A DNA stretch of 64,000 nucleotides, taken from contig NZ_LMHT01000035.1 in the NCBI RefSeq assembly GCF_001429025.1, positions 171,584 to 235,583 on the forward strand, read 5' to 3'. Source of the DNA: Phenylobacterium sp. Root700 (GTDB taxonomy: Bacteria; Pseudomonadota; Alphaproteobacteria; Caulobacterales; Caulobacteraceae). The notes below the pieces were generated by a model, which worked only from the letters and a program-made list of their open reading frames with translations, made no database searches and was not told the DNA's origin. The position numbers and the translations under genes were made by a program. Shown piece by piece: positions 38,358 to 46,751 of the stretch; within the stretch, counting starts at the first letter, position 1, and each line of letters starts with the position of its first letter.

Positions 38358-40064
38358 CTACTGCCCGGCGACGCGCGGAGCCACGGCCGGTCCCTTGGGA
38401 CCCAAACCGTTAGCCAGCTTGGCCTCGATATCCTTCTTGATCCGGTCGTCCGGATCGAGCGTCAGGACCCGGCGCCATTGGAACTCCGCCTCGATACGGC
38501 GGCCGACCCGCCAGTAGGCGTCGCCCAGATGGTTGTTGATCTCCGGATCGCCGGCCTCGAGTTCTACGGCCTGCTCCAGCAGTTCGACAGCCTTCTTGTA
38601 GTCACCCAGGCGGTAGTGAGCCCAGCCGAGCGAGTCGATCATCGCGCCCGACTGCGGGTTGGCGGCCACGGCCCGCTGGACCATGCCCAGCGCTTCGGGA
38701 AGACGCTCGCCCTTGTCGATCCAGGAATAGCCCAGATAGTTCAGCAGCTCAGGATCCTCGGGGCGAATCTTCAACGCCGCCTGCAGGTCACGCTCGGCCT
38801 CCGGCCAACGGCCGGAGCGCTCATAGGAGACGCCGCGCGCATAGAGCAGCCGCCAATCGGGGGCCGCGCCGTCGCCGATCACGCTAGACAGCACCTCGGC
38901 GGATTCGGCGTAGCGGTCGTTGGCCCGCAGCAGGTCGGCATAGGTGATCTTGGCGTCCGCATCACCGGTGGCGGCGGCTTCCTGCGCCATCTTCAGCGCG
39001 GTCTCCGGCTCCTTGGCGTTCTGATAGCTCCAGGCCAGCTTGGCGCGGGCGGCGGGATATTCGGCCGAGCCTGGCTTGGCCTTGGCGTAGGCCAGACGCG
39101 CGGCCTCAAGGTCGCCGGCGCCTTCCATCAGGTCGCCGACCATCAGCCAGGCCTGGTTGCGGGTCGGATCGAGCCGCAGCGCCAGACGCAGATAGGCCAG
39201 GCCCAGTTGATCCTGCTTGGCGCCCAGCATGCCGGCGGCCGGCGCGATCAGCACCTCGGCCGCGCCTTGGCGCAAGGTCGGTTGCGGCGGCGCGCCCCTG
39301 CCGGTGGCGGCGCGAGCCTTGGCCATGGCCAGCCCCTGGCTGGTCGGTTGAGCGGCCAGGGCGCGATCATACAGCGCCACCGCGTCGGGGCCGCGCTTGC
39401 GGCGCTCCAGGAAGGCGCCATAGGCCAGCACCGCCATGTCGCCGGGCGTGTCGCCGCCGGTCAAGGCCTTGTAGTCGGTCTCGGCCTCGTCATAGCGACG
39501 GGCGCGTTCGAAGAGATAGGCTTGGCCAAGTTGGCCGAAATAGTCGACCACCCGGTCGCTGCGGACCTCGGGACGGACCAGCGAGCCGTCGACGTCGCCG
39601 GCCATGGCCGAGGCCCAGGGGGCCAGCAACGCGGCCGCGCCCCGGTGCGGGAAGCCGATCTTGTCGCCGGTCAGCGCCTCGTAGGCGGGCTTGCCCTGGC
39701 CCTGGGCCATGAACTCGACGCCCTTGACCAGCTGGCCCATGCGCTTGGTGGATTCCGAGGCTTCTTCCCCGGTGGGGGCGAGCGCGGCGGCCTTGGGGAT
39801 GTCTCCGGCCAGGACCGCGGCGGTGAAGGCCCGGTCCTGCAGCAGGTCGCTGGCCCCGCCCTCAAGCTCGGCCTGGGCGAAATAGGCGGCGGCCTCGGCG
39901 CCCTTGCCGTCGTTCAGCGCGCCCTGCCCGGCCAGAAAGGCGCCATAGGCCGATCCGCCCATCCCGGCGGCCATCGGCGGCGTCCAGCCCGCCGGGGGCT
40001 GTGGCGGCGTGGCGCAGGCCGCGACGAGGGCGAGCGGGGCAAGGGCGATGAGAAGGCGGCGCAT
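38358..40064 (-). CDS. TPR-repeat lipoprotein
   Basis: The 568-residue protein starts MRRLLIALAPLALVAACATP with a lipobox (VAAC) at residues 14-17 and carries many tetratricopeptide repeats: RLALRLDPTRNQAWLMVGDL, DLQAALKIRPEDPELLNYLG and LEAGDPEINNHLGDAYWRVG. Such proteins act as envelope scaffolds for outer-membrane or cell-wall assembly. It is the upstream gene of the ispE operon. The partner is not visible. Start 40064 puts the lipobox in its usual place. Confidence 0.88.
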   Translation of the reverse strand: MRRLLIALAPLALVAACATPPQPPAGWTPPMAAGMGGSAYGAFLAGQGALNDGKGAEAAAYFAQAELEGGASDLLQDRAFTAAVLAGDIPKAAALAPTGEEASESTKRMGQLVKGVEFMAQGQGKPAYEALTGDKIGFPHRGAAALLAPWASAMAGDVDGSLVRPEVRSDRVVDYFGQLGQAYLFERARRYDEAETDYKALTGGDTPGDMAVLAYGAFLERRKRGPDAVALYDRALAAQPTSQGLAMAKARAATGRGAPPQPTLRQGAAEVLIAPAAGMLGAKQDQLGLAYLRLALRLDPTRNQAWLMVGDLMEGAGDLEAARLAYAKAKPGSAEYPAARAKLAWSYQNAKEPETALKMAQEAAATGDADAKITYADLLRANDRYAESAEVLSSVIGDGAAPDWRLLYARGVSYERSGRWPEAERDLQAALKIRPEDPELLNYLGYSWIDKGERLPEALGMVQRAVAANPQSGAMIDSLGWAHYRLGDYKKAVELLEQAVELEAGDPEINNHLGDAYWRVGRRIEAEFQWRRVLTLDPDDRIKKDIEAKLANGLGPKGPAVAPRVAGQ

Positions 40065-40135
40065 GAAAAGGAAACTCGGCGCTTTCGAGGGCGAGTTCAA
40101 GGCGTTGAGCGCGCTATCTGGCGAAGCTCCCTCCA

Positions 40136-40245
40136 GATCGTCATCGCCGGGCTTGTCCCGGCGATCCATACGCACAAACCTCCCAGGCAAATCCGCCGCC
40201 TCGGAGGCTATGGATGGCCGGCGCAAGAGGCCGGCCATGACGATC
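40136..40245. repeat. REPIN-like element: two inverted REP hairpins
   Basis: A 110-bp element bounded by GATCGTCAT at 40136 and ATGACGATC ending at 40245 as inverted repeats. Each half holds a hairpin of the form GTCATsGCCGG...CCGGCsATCCAT: the left reads TCATCGCCGGGCTTGTCCCG then GCGATCCAT, the right ATGGATGGCCGGCGCAAGAG then GCCGGCCATGAC. This is the layout of a REP doublet forming a small MITE-like unit. It lies between the TPR gene and the ETF-QO gene. Confidence 0.7.
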
Positions 40246-40257
40246 CGATAGGGGTGA

Positions 40258-41946
40258 CTACATGTTCGGGTAGTTCGGGCCGTCGCCGCCTTGGGGCGTG
40301 GTCCAGTTGATGTTCTGCGACGGATCCTTGATGTCGCAGGTCTTGCAGTGGACGCAGTTCTGGAAGTTGATCTGGAACTTCGGGTTGTTCCCCTCGGCGT
40401 CGTAGAGCACCTCATAGACGCCGGCCGGGCAGAACAGGCGCGCCGGTTCACCGAACCGCGGCAGGTTCACGTTCACCGGAATGCTCGGATCGGTAAGCTT
40501 CAGGTGGGCCGGCTGGTTCTCATCGTGGTTGGTCGAGGACAGGAACACCGAGGACAGCTTGTCGAAGCTGAAGACGTTGTCCGGCTTCGGATAGACGATC
40601 GGCTTGTAGTCCTTGGCCAGGCCCGTGGCCTCGGCGTCCGACTTGCCGTGCTTCAGCGTGCCCCACGGCGACCAGCCCTTGAGCACGGTGGCCATGATGG
40701 CGTCGACGCCGCCCAGCAGGACGCCGGGGATGGTGCCGAACTTGGACCACAGCGGCTTGAAGTTACGAACGTTCCACAGCTCCTTGGCGATGGAGGATTT
40801 CTGGTAGGCCTCTTCGTAGGACACCAGTTCGTCGCTGCTGCGGCCGCCCTGGATCGCCGTGAAGGCGGCCTCGGCGGCGAGCATGCCGCTCTTGACCGCG
40901 TTGTGGCTGCCCTTGATGCGCGGGACATTGACCATGCCGGCCGAGCAGCCGAGCAGCACGCCGCCCGGGAAGTACAGCTGCGGCAGCGATTGCGCACCGC
41001 CCTCGGTGATGGCGCGCGCGCCATAGGAGACGCGCTTGCCGCCTTCCAGGTAGCCGCGGATCGCCGGGTGGGTCTTGAAGCGCTGGAACTCGTCGAAGGG
41101 CGAGAGCCAGGGGTTCTTGTAGTTCAGGTGCAACACGAAGCCGATGGCCACGTAGTTGTCCCCGAAGTGGTACATGAACGAGCCGCCGCCGGTGGCGTTG
41201 TCGAGCGGCCATCCGAAGGTGTGCTGGGTCAGGCCAGGTTCGAAGTTCTCGTCCGGAACCTGCCACAGCTCCTTGATGCCGATGCCGAACTTCTGGGGTT
41301 CGCGGCCGTTGGTCAGGCCAAAGCGCGCCTGGAGCTGCTTGGCCAGCGACCCGCGCACGCCCTCGCCGATGAAGGTGTACTTGGCGTGCAGTTCGATCCC
41401 CGGCTGATAGTCGGAGCCCTTATTGCCGTCCTTATCGATGCCGAACACGCCGGCGACGACGCCCTTCACCGAGCCGTCTTCGTTATAGACGACCTCGGAG
41501 GCGGCCATGCCCGGATAGATCTCGACGCCAAGCGCCTCGGCGTGGGCGGCCATTGAACGGCAGACATTGCCCAGCGAGGCGATGTAGTTGCCGTGGTTCA
41601 GCATCCACTTCGGGAAGGGCAGGAACGAGATGTCCAGGTCGCCATGCGGGCCCAGGATCACGAACTTGTCGCGGGTGACCTTGGTCTCCAGCGGAATGCC
41701 CAGCTCCTGCCAATTCGGCAGCAGTTCGTTGATGCCGCTCGGATCGATCACCGCGCCGGACAGGATGTGGGCGCCGACTTCGGAGCCCTTCTCCAACACC
41801 GCCACCGAAATTTCGGAACCGGCGGCCTCGGCCAGTTGCTTCAGGCGGATAGCCGCCGACAGCCCCGCGGGCCCGGCGCCGACGATCACGACGTCGTATT
41901 CCATCGCTTCGCGTTCGACTGTCTCAGTGGCGATGGTTTCGCTCAT
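40258..41946 (-). CDS. Electron transfer flavoprotein-ubiquinone oxidoreductase
   Basis: The 562-residue enzyme passes electrons from ETF (fatty-acid and amino-acid oxidation) to ubiquinone at the membrane. The FAD site is DVVIVGAGPAGLSAAIRLKQ; the GxGxxG and the second FAD block are intact. At the C-terminus the 4Fe-4S ligands are in CPAGVYEVL and FQNCVHCKTCDIKDPSQNIN. ATG 41946 is chosen because it is the first start near family homology; nearby in-frame ATG 41955 is possible. No etfAB genes are in the window. Confidence 0.95.
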   Translation of the reverse strand: MSETIATETVEREAMEYDVVIVGAGPAGLSAAIRLKQLAEAAGSEISVAVLEKGSEVGAHILSGAVIDPSGINELLPNWQELGIPLETKVTRDKFVILGPHGDLDISFLPFPKWMLNHGNYIASLGNVCRSMAAHAEALGVEIYPGMAASEVVYNEDGSVKGVVAGVFGIDKDGNKGSDYQPGIELHAKYTFIGEGVRGSLAKQLQARFGLTNGREPQKFGIGIKELWQVPDENFEPGLTQHTFGWPLDNATGGGSFMYHFGDNYVAIGFVLHLNYKNPWLSPFDEFQRFKTHPAIRGYLEGGKRVSYGARAITEGGAQSLPQLYFPGGVLLGCSAGMVNVPRIKGSHNAVKSGMLAAEAAFTAIQGGRSSDELVSYEEAYQKSSIAKELWNVRNFKPLWSKFGTIPGVLLGGVDAIMATVLKGWSPWGTLKHGKSDAEATGLAKDYKPIVYPKPDNVFSFDKLSSVFLSSTNHDENQPAHLKLTDPSIPVNVNLPRFGEPARLFCPAGVYEVLYDAEGNNPKFQINFQNCVHCKTCDIKDPSQNINWTTPQGGDGPNYPNM

Positions 41947-42088
41947 GATCCCCATAACTCCCGTAGTGCCGCGCGGGGGTTCCCCGTCCCCTTGTTTCAC
42001 GCGGCGTTGATCCGTCGCGCGACTTATCCGAAGCTTGCACAAGGGCGGTCAAGCGCGAACTCGGCTATAGACCTCCTTTCAGGACCTA

Positions 42089-42898
42089 ATGACCCAAGCC
42101 GCCGCTCTTGATCGCACCGCCGAAAGCCTCCTCGCCTTCTGGGCCGAGGCGGGTGTGGACGCCATGTTGCTCGATACCCCGATCGACAAGATCGAGGCGG
42201 GGAAGTTCGTTGCGCCCAAACCGGCTGAAAAGAAGCCGCTGCTGGTCGCCGCGCCCAAGCCGGGCGTTTCCGACATCTCCGCCGCCGTCGCCCAGGCGCG
42301 ACATCTGGCCGCGGAAGCCAAGGACCTGGACGCCCTGAAGGCCGCCATCGCCGGATTCGACGGCTGTCCGCTCAAATTCGAAGGCGCCCGCCAGTCGGTG
42401 TTCGCGCGCGGCGCCGTCGACGCCCCGCTGCTGATCATCGGTGAAGGCCCCGGCCCGGAGGAAGACGCCCGCGGCGAGCCCTTCATCGGCGACGCCGGCC
42501 AGCTGCTGGACCGTATGCTGGGGGCGGCGGGCCTGACCGACCGGGTGTTCATCACAAATACCGTGTTCTGGCGTCCGCCGGGCGACCGCACGCCCTCGCT
42601 GCAGGAGCAGCAGGTCTGCGCTCCGTTCCTGGAACGGGCCATCGAACTGGTCGCGCCCAAGATGCTGCTGCTGCTGGGCGCGCCTTCGGCCAAGGCGATG
42701 CTGAAGCGCGACGAGGGCATATTGTCGCTGCGCGGGCGGTGGTTCGAATGGCGTTCCGAGAGCGGGCATCTCGAACTTCCGGCCATGCCGACCCTGCATC
42801 CGGCCTTCCTCCTGTGGCAACCTGGGGCGAAGAAGAAGGCGTGGAGCGATCTGCTCACCCTGACCGAACGGCTTGATCGCCCGGACCGCGGCGCTTAA
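42089..42898 (+). CDS. Uracil-DNA glycosylase (family 4-like) lacking two cluster cysteines
   Basis: The 269-residue protein has family-4 UDG motifs: LLIIGEGPGPEEDARGEPFI as motif A and LPAMPTLHPAFLLWQPGAKK with the catalytic-region His. Such enzymes excise uracil from DNA. In family 4 four cysteines bind a 4Fe-4S cluster. Here only two candidate cysteines are present (GCPLKFEG and QQVCAPFLE), and the NTVFWRPPGDR segment has Trp where the family usually has Cys. So the cluster is probably missing. The N-terminal ~90 residues are a lineage extension. It diverges from the ETF-QO gene. Confidence 0.85.
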   Translation: MTQAAALDRTAESLLAFWAEAGVDAMLLDTPIDKIEAGKFVAPKPAEKKPLLVAAPKPGVSDISAAVAQARHLAAEAKDLDALKAAIAGFDGCPLKFEGARQSVFARGAVDAPLLIIGEGPGPEEDARGEPFIGDAGQLLDRMLGAAGLTDRVFITNTVFWRPPGDRTPSLQEQQVCAPFLERAIELVAPKMLLLLGAPSAKAMLKRDEGILSLRGRWFEWRSESGHLELPAMPTLHPAFLLWQPGAKKKAWSDLLTLTERLDRPDRGA

Positions 42899-42967
42899 GA
42901 CTCCCCAGTCACGAGAACTAAGGGCCACGTCCAGATCGCGCGCAGAGGCGGCCGACGTGGGGAACGC

Positions 42968-44542
42968 ATGCGGGTACTGAACGGCATGCGGGTCGCGGTC
43001 TTAACCGTGGTCTGCTCCGCCATCGCCGGAACATCGCAGGCTGCGCCCCAGGTGCTCAGCCCATGGGATGTGCAACGCTACGTCTCGGCCTTCGAGGCCG
43101 TGGATCGTGGCGACTTCATCGACGCCGAAATGCAGAGCGCCGAGATCAAGGATCGCTCGCTCGCCGGCCACCTGGCGTTCCGCCAGCTCATGCACCCGAC
43201 CACGCACACCGCCAGCTACGACGAATTGGCCAAGTGGCTGGATAAGTACGGCGACCTGCCGGGCGCTGAGCGCATCTACACCCTGGCCGCCAAGCGCAAA
43301 CCGGCGACGGCTGCGCCGCTCAAGGTTCCGGTGCTGGCCGGCGCCGACTGGCGCCGGGTCGAGGCCACCGCCCAGGGCATTTCGGGACGCGCCCCGGCCG
43401 ACAAGAGCCGCCTGGCGCGTGAGGCCTTCTATTCCGGCGATATCAAGCGCGCCCTCGACCTAGCGCCGGCCGCCGGAGACCGCTGGATCGCCGGCCTCGC
43501 CGCCTATCGGCTGAAGAATTACACCCTGGCCGAATCCTATCTCGGCCAGGTCGCGCGCGACGAGAGCGAGGATCCCTGGGTCCGGTCCGGCGCCGCCTTC
43601 TGGGCGGCCCGCGCGCTGGAAGAATCAGGCGACCCGACCCGCGCCCAGGGCTTCATCAAGCTAGCGGCGCGTCATCCGACCACCTTCTACGGCATGATCG
43701 CCGAGCGCCGCATGCGCCTGCAGGCCGGCGCCGCGGCACGTTCCGCGCCGACCGGCGAGTTCGTGCCGACGGCCTTCTCGGCCCCCAGCGCCCACCTCAG
43801 CCAGTTCATCCGCGAGGACGCCCGCGCCCACCGCGCCACCGGCCTGGCCCAGGTCGGGATGCCGGTCGAGGCCGGTCTGGAGCTGCGCGCCGGCCTGGCC
43901 CTGGCCAAGTCCGAGACCGAACGTTCGCAGTGGATGGGCCTGATTCTGGCGCTGAACGCGCCGCTCACCTCCGACGCCGACGTGACCACGTCCCTGCCCC
44001 GCGCCCGTTCCTTCGTCGAGCCGGACTATCCGACCCCGGTGTTGGAGCCGAAGTCGGGCTTCACCATCGACAAGGCGCTGGTCTACGCCATCGTGCGCCA
44101 GGAAAGCCGCTTCAACCCGGCCGTGGTCTCGCGCTCCGGCGCCGTCGGCTTGATGCAGCTGATGCCCGAAGCCGCCGCCCGCGCGGCCGGCGACGACAAG
44201 CTGAAGGCCGATATGAGCCCGCTGTTCGAACCGGGCTTCAACCTGCGCGTCGGCCAGGATTATGTGACCTGGTTGATGGAACGCGGGGTCGGCTACGACA
44301 TCCTGCGCACCGTGGCGGCCTATAACGGCGGCCCGGGCACCCTGCTCAAAACCGCCGAAAAGGTCGGCCAGAACGACAGCCTGCTGATCATCGAAAGCCT
44401 GCCCAGCCTCGAGACCCGTAACTACGTCGAGAAGGTGATGGCCGGCTACTGGACCTATCGGAAGAAATTCGGCCTGGAGACCAAGACCCTCGACGCGATC
44501 GCCCAGGGCGCCAGCTTCATCGACGCGCGGCTGGACCGCTAA
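42968..44542 (+). CDS. Soluble lytic murein transglycosylase (Slt family)
   Basis: The 524-residue protein has a signal peptide (VAVLTVVCSAIAGTSQAAPQ region), a long alpha-superhelical U-domain-like region, and the C-terminal SLT catalytic domain: YAIVRQESRFNPAVVSRSGA with the catalytic Glu, then VGLMQLMPEAAARAAG and VAAYNGGPGTLLK. It cleaves glycan strands of peptidoglycan with anhydromuropeptide formation in the periplasm. It overlaps the convergent GT2 gene by 4 nt. A second in-frame Met follows 6 codons after the chosen start. Confidence 0.93.
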   Translation: MRVLNGMRVAVLTVVCSAIAGTSQAAPQVLSPWDVQRYVSAFEAVDRGDFIDAEMQSAEIKDRSLAGHLAFRQLMHPTTHTASYDELAKWLDKYGDLPGAERIYTLAAKRKPATAAPLKVPVLAGADWRRVEATAQGISGRAPADKSRLAREAFYSGDIKRALDLAPAAGDRWIAGLAAYRLKNYTLAESYLGQVARDESEDPWVRSGAAFWAARALEESGDPTRAQGFIKLAARHPTTFYGMIAERRMRLQAGAAARSAPTGEFVPTAFSAPSAHLSQFIREDARAHRATGLAQVGMPVEAGLELRAGLALAKSETERSQWMGLILALNAPLTSDADVTTSLPRARSFVEPDYPTPVLEPKSGFTIDKALVYAIVRQESRFNPAVVSRSGAVGLMQLMPEAAARAAGDDKLKADMSPLFEPGFNLRVGQDYVTWLMERGVGYDILRTVAAYNGGPGTLLKTAEKVGQNDSLLIIESLPSLETRNYVEKVMAGYWTYRKKFGLETKTLDAIAQGASFIDARLDR

Positions 44543-44994
44543 CTCAGGCGCTTGGCGCGGCCCAGTCGGCGGCGCAGATCGGTCAGGTTGGTCGCGCCGG
44601 TCCGCTGCATGGCCTCAGCGCCGATCAGCACGCCCGCGAGCTTCACGCCGCTGAACCGCTCGACGAAGCTCGGCGGGCCTTCGGCGATCAGGGCCGAGCC
44701 GCCCCTGCCCTCCAAATGGGTTCGCAGGACGTCGTCCCAGCCTCGGCGTAATCGCAAGGTCGTGGGCAGGACCAGCAGCATGTCGCCGCGCGCCTTGCGC
44801 GCCGCGACGTCCAGGCCGCCCTCCACCCATTCGACCCCGGCGTCCTCGCAGATCACCCCGGTCGCGTCGGTGGAGCCGCCATCGGCCGCGATCACCTCGC
44901 GCACTAAGCCGTCAACCGCCGCCGGCACCAGGACCGGCAGCAAGACCTGCAGCTCGCGCGCGGAATTCAGGGTCGGGATGATGACCGAAAGCAT
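44539..44994 (-). CDS. Short family-2 glycosyltransferase-like protein
   Basis: The 151-residue protein has the GT2 opening MLSVIIPTLNSARELQVLLP and REVIAADGGSTDATGVICED, the nucleotide-sugar-binding start, followed by RKARGDMLLVLPTTLRLRRG. It lacks the C-terminal half of typical GT2 enzymes, so it is a minimal or partly degenerate transferase. It is the third gene of a phyH-tylF-GT2 cluster, 69 bp after the methyltransferase gene. Confidence 0.72.
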   Translation of the reverse strand: MLSVIIPTLNSARELQVLLPVLVPAAVDGLVREVIAADGGSTDATGVICEDAGVEWVEGGLDVAARKARGDMLLVLPTTLRLRRGWDDVLRTHLEGRGGSALIAEGPPSFVERFSGVKLAGVLIGAEAMQRTGATNLTDLRRRLGRAKRLS

Positions 44995-45063
44995 GGTTCC
45001 CACAGGGGGCCGTTCGGCCTTCGCGTCAATTCCTCAGACGCGGGCCGAACGCTCCAACTGGGA

Positions 45064-45780
45064 TCAGGTCTTGATGAAATAGCCGCCCGGCGCGGAGGCC
45101 CAGGCGAACTTCTCGATCCTGGGAACGGCGCCCTTGAAGAAGGTCTCCACCGCCTCGGTCTCGCCCGGCCATTCGCGGATGGCGTACTCGTCGAGCAGGA
45201 CGACGCCGCCGGTCAGCAGGCGCGGCCAGAAGGCCTCCAGCGCCGCCAGGGTCGGTTCATAGAGATCCATGTCCAGATGCAGCAGCGAGATGCGCAGGCC
45301 GGGATTCTCAGCCGCATACTGGGCGGCGGTCTTGCAGACGTCGCCGTCCACCAGCTCGACCCGCGGCCGCTGGGGCACGAAGCTGTCCTGGTTGAAGGCG
45401 TCGACCAGCGCGAACAGGGTGTCGCGGAAATCGGCCGGGTTCCAGCCCTCCGCCGTATTGCCGACCCGAGCGTCGAGCCCGTCCTTTTCCGTCCGGTCGG
45501 CCAGGCCTCGGAAGTGGTCGAAGCCCAGCACCTTGCGGGTCCGGTCACCGGGACAGAAGGTCTCCAGGAACCGGGCGAAGGTCAGCAGGGACGAACCCTT
45601 ATAGACGCCGCACTCGACGATATCGCCGGGCAGGTCCTTGATCTTGTTGAACACCTCATAGTGGGCGAACCCCTTCATGAAGTGCATGCGCCGCCCGAAC
45701 GAGGCCAGGTTGGCGATCAGGTCGTGGTCGTCGAGGTGCTGTTTCAGCAAGCCCCGCAGGGTTTCGTCGGCAGGGATCAT
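45064..45780 (-). CDS. TylF/macrocin-type O-methyltransferase
   Basis: The 238-residue protein is a TylF-family SAM methyltransferase. The SAM site is DIVECGVYKGSSLLTFARFL; the metal-binding acidic cluster is in LLHLDMDLYEPTLAALEAFW and VVLLDEYAIREWPG. These enzymes methylate sugar hydroxyls on macrolides and, in bacteria, on polysaccharides. Its ATG overlaps the dioxygenase stop (ATGA at 45777-45780), so it is translated with that gene. Confidence 0.85.
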   Translation of the reverse strand: MIPADETLRGLLKQHLDDHDLIANLASFGRRMHFMKGFAHYEVFNKIKDLPGDIVECGVYKGSSLLTFARFLETFCPGDRTRKVLGFDHFRGLADRTEKDGLDARVGNTAEGWNPADFRDTLFALVDAFNQDSFVPQRPRVELVDGDVCKTAAQYAAENPGLRISLLHLDMDLYEPTLAALEAFWPRLLTGGVVLLDEYAIREWPGETEAVETFFKGAVPRIEKFAWASAPGGYFIKT

Positions 45781-46607
45781 GGCTGTTCCTCGTTTTCAAC
45801 CAGGTCGGGGTGAAGCGTCTTGAAGGTGTCGAAACCGTCCGTGCGACGGTTGCGCCAACCGCGCTCCACAATATCGGGGGCGAGCAGGTCGCCGAAGCGG
45901 ACCTGGATGGAATAGCGATGGCGCGGCCCCGGATTGAACCCGGAGCGGTGAACCAGGCGGCTGTCGAACAGCGCCACATCCCCCGGATCCAGGGTCAGCT
46001 TTTCGGCCACGGCGTCAAACGAGGGCTGCAGCCGCTCGGTGATGAAGGCGTCGCGGGTCGCCAGCCGGCGGCCCTCCCCGTCTCGTTTGAAGCGAATGTC
46101 CACCGGGTGGATCTGGTCCGACAGCGCCGGCGCCACATCGATCGAGCCGTTGGCGGCTCCTGAGGGCGTCAGGGGCAGCCAGGCGGTGACAAAGCCCGCC
46201 GCCAGGATGTTGTAGGGATAGTCCTGGTGCCACCCGAACCCGCGCCAGGCCTCGCCGGCCAGGTCCATGCGGAACACGGCATGCTGAAACGGGGCGTGAA
46301 TTCGCGCGGCGCCCGTCATGGCCTTGGCCGCGGCGACCAGCTGCGGCGCGGTCACGACCCGTTGGAAGATCAGGGTCTCGCGGAAGGCGTCGTAGATCGC
46401 CCCCAGCCGGGCGCGATCCTGGGCGCGGAGCTGATCCACCAGCGCGTCGATATCGTCGCCGGCGACGCTGCTGGGCGCCAGCATGTCGCGCAAGGTCTCG
46501 ATCGCCTCGTCGATCAGCGGCCCGGCGAGCAACCCGCGCTCCAGACGCAGCAGCTCTCCCTGCGCCGAGGGCGCGCGGTCCGCCGAGCTGGGCTGGAGAT
46601 TCGTCAT
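45777..46607 (-). CDS. Phytanoyl-CoA dioxygenase (PhyH) family protein
   Basis: The 276-residue protein belongs to the 2-oxoglutarate/Fe(II) PhyH dioxygenases. The iron motif HxD is GWHQDYPYNILAA, the distal His is RLVHRSGFNPGPRHR and the following Arg binds 2-oxoglutarate (HRYSIQVRFGD). Family members hydroxylate fatty acyls or small natural-product and sugar substrates. It is the first gene of the phyH-tylF-GT2 set. The start at 46607 is preferred because family homology begins soon after. Confidence 0.85.
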   Translation of the reverse strand: MTNLQPSSADRAPSAQGELLRLERGLLAGPLIDEAIETLRDMLAPSSVAGDDIDALVDQLRAQDRARLGAIYDAFRETLIFQRVVTAPQLVAAAKAMTGAARIHAPFQHAVFRMDLAGEAWRGFGWHQDYPYNILAAGFVTAWLPLTPSGAANGSIDVAPALSDQIHPVDIRFKRDGEGRRLATRDAFITERLQPSFDAVAEKLTLDPGDVALFDSRLVHRSGFNPGPRHRYSIQVRFGDLLAPDIVERGWRNRRTDGFDTFKTLHPDLVENEEQP

Positions 46608-46751
46608 CGCGCAGGACGCTAGGGGGCGTTGGTTAACCACGCCTCACCAGCCGCCTCGCGACCACGCCTCGCCCGCCCGTCGTGGCTATTTTCGTTTAGC
46701 GTCCAATTGCAATGTTCTTGATGTGTTCTCATTCGTCGATATGTTCGGCGT

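Noticed and set aside
40136..40245. N-terminal extension of the TPR lipoprotein through this segment
   Set aside because: The translated extension reads through a palindromic repeat; the lipobox start at 40064 is decisive.
42899..42967. CCACGTC...GACGTGG inverted repeat before the lytic transglycosylase
   Set aside because: Long loop and no T-run; too weak for a terminator or operator call.
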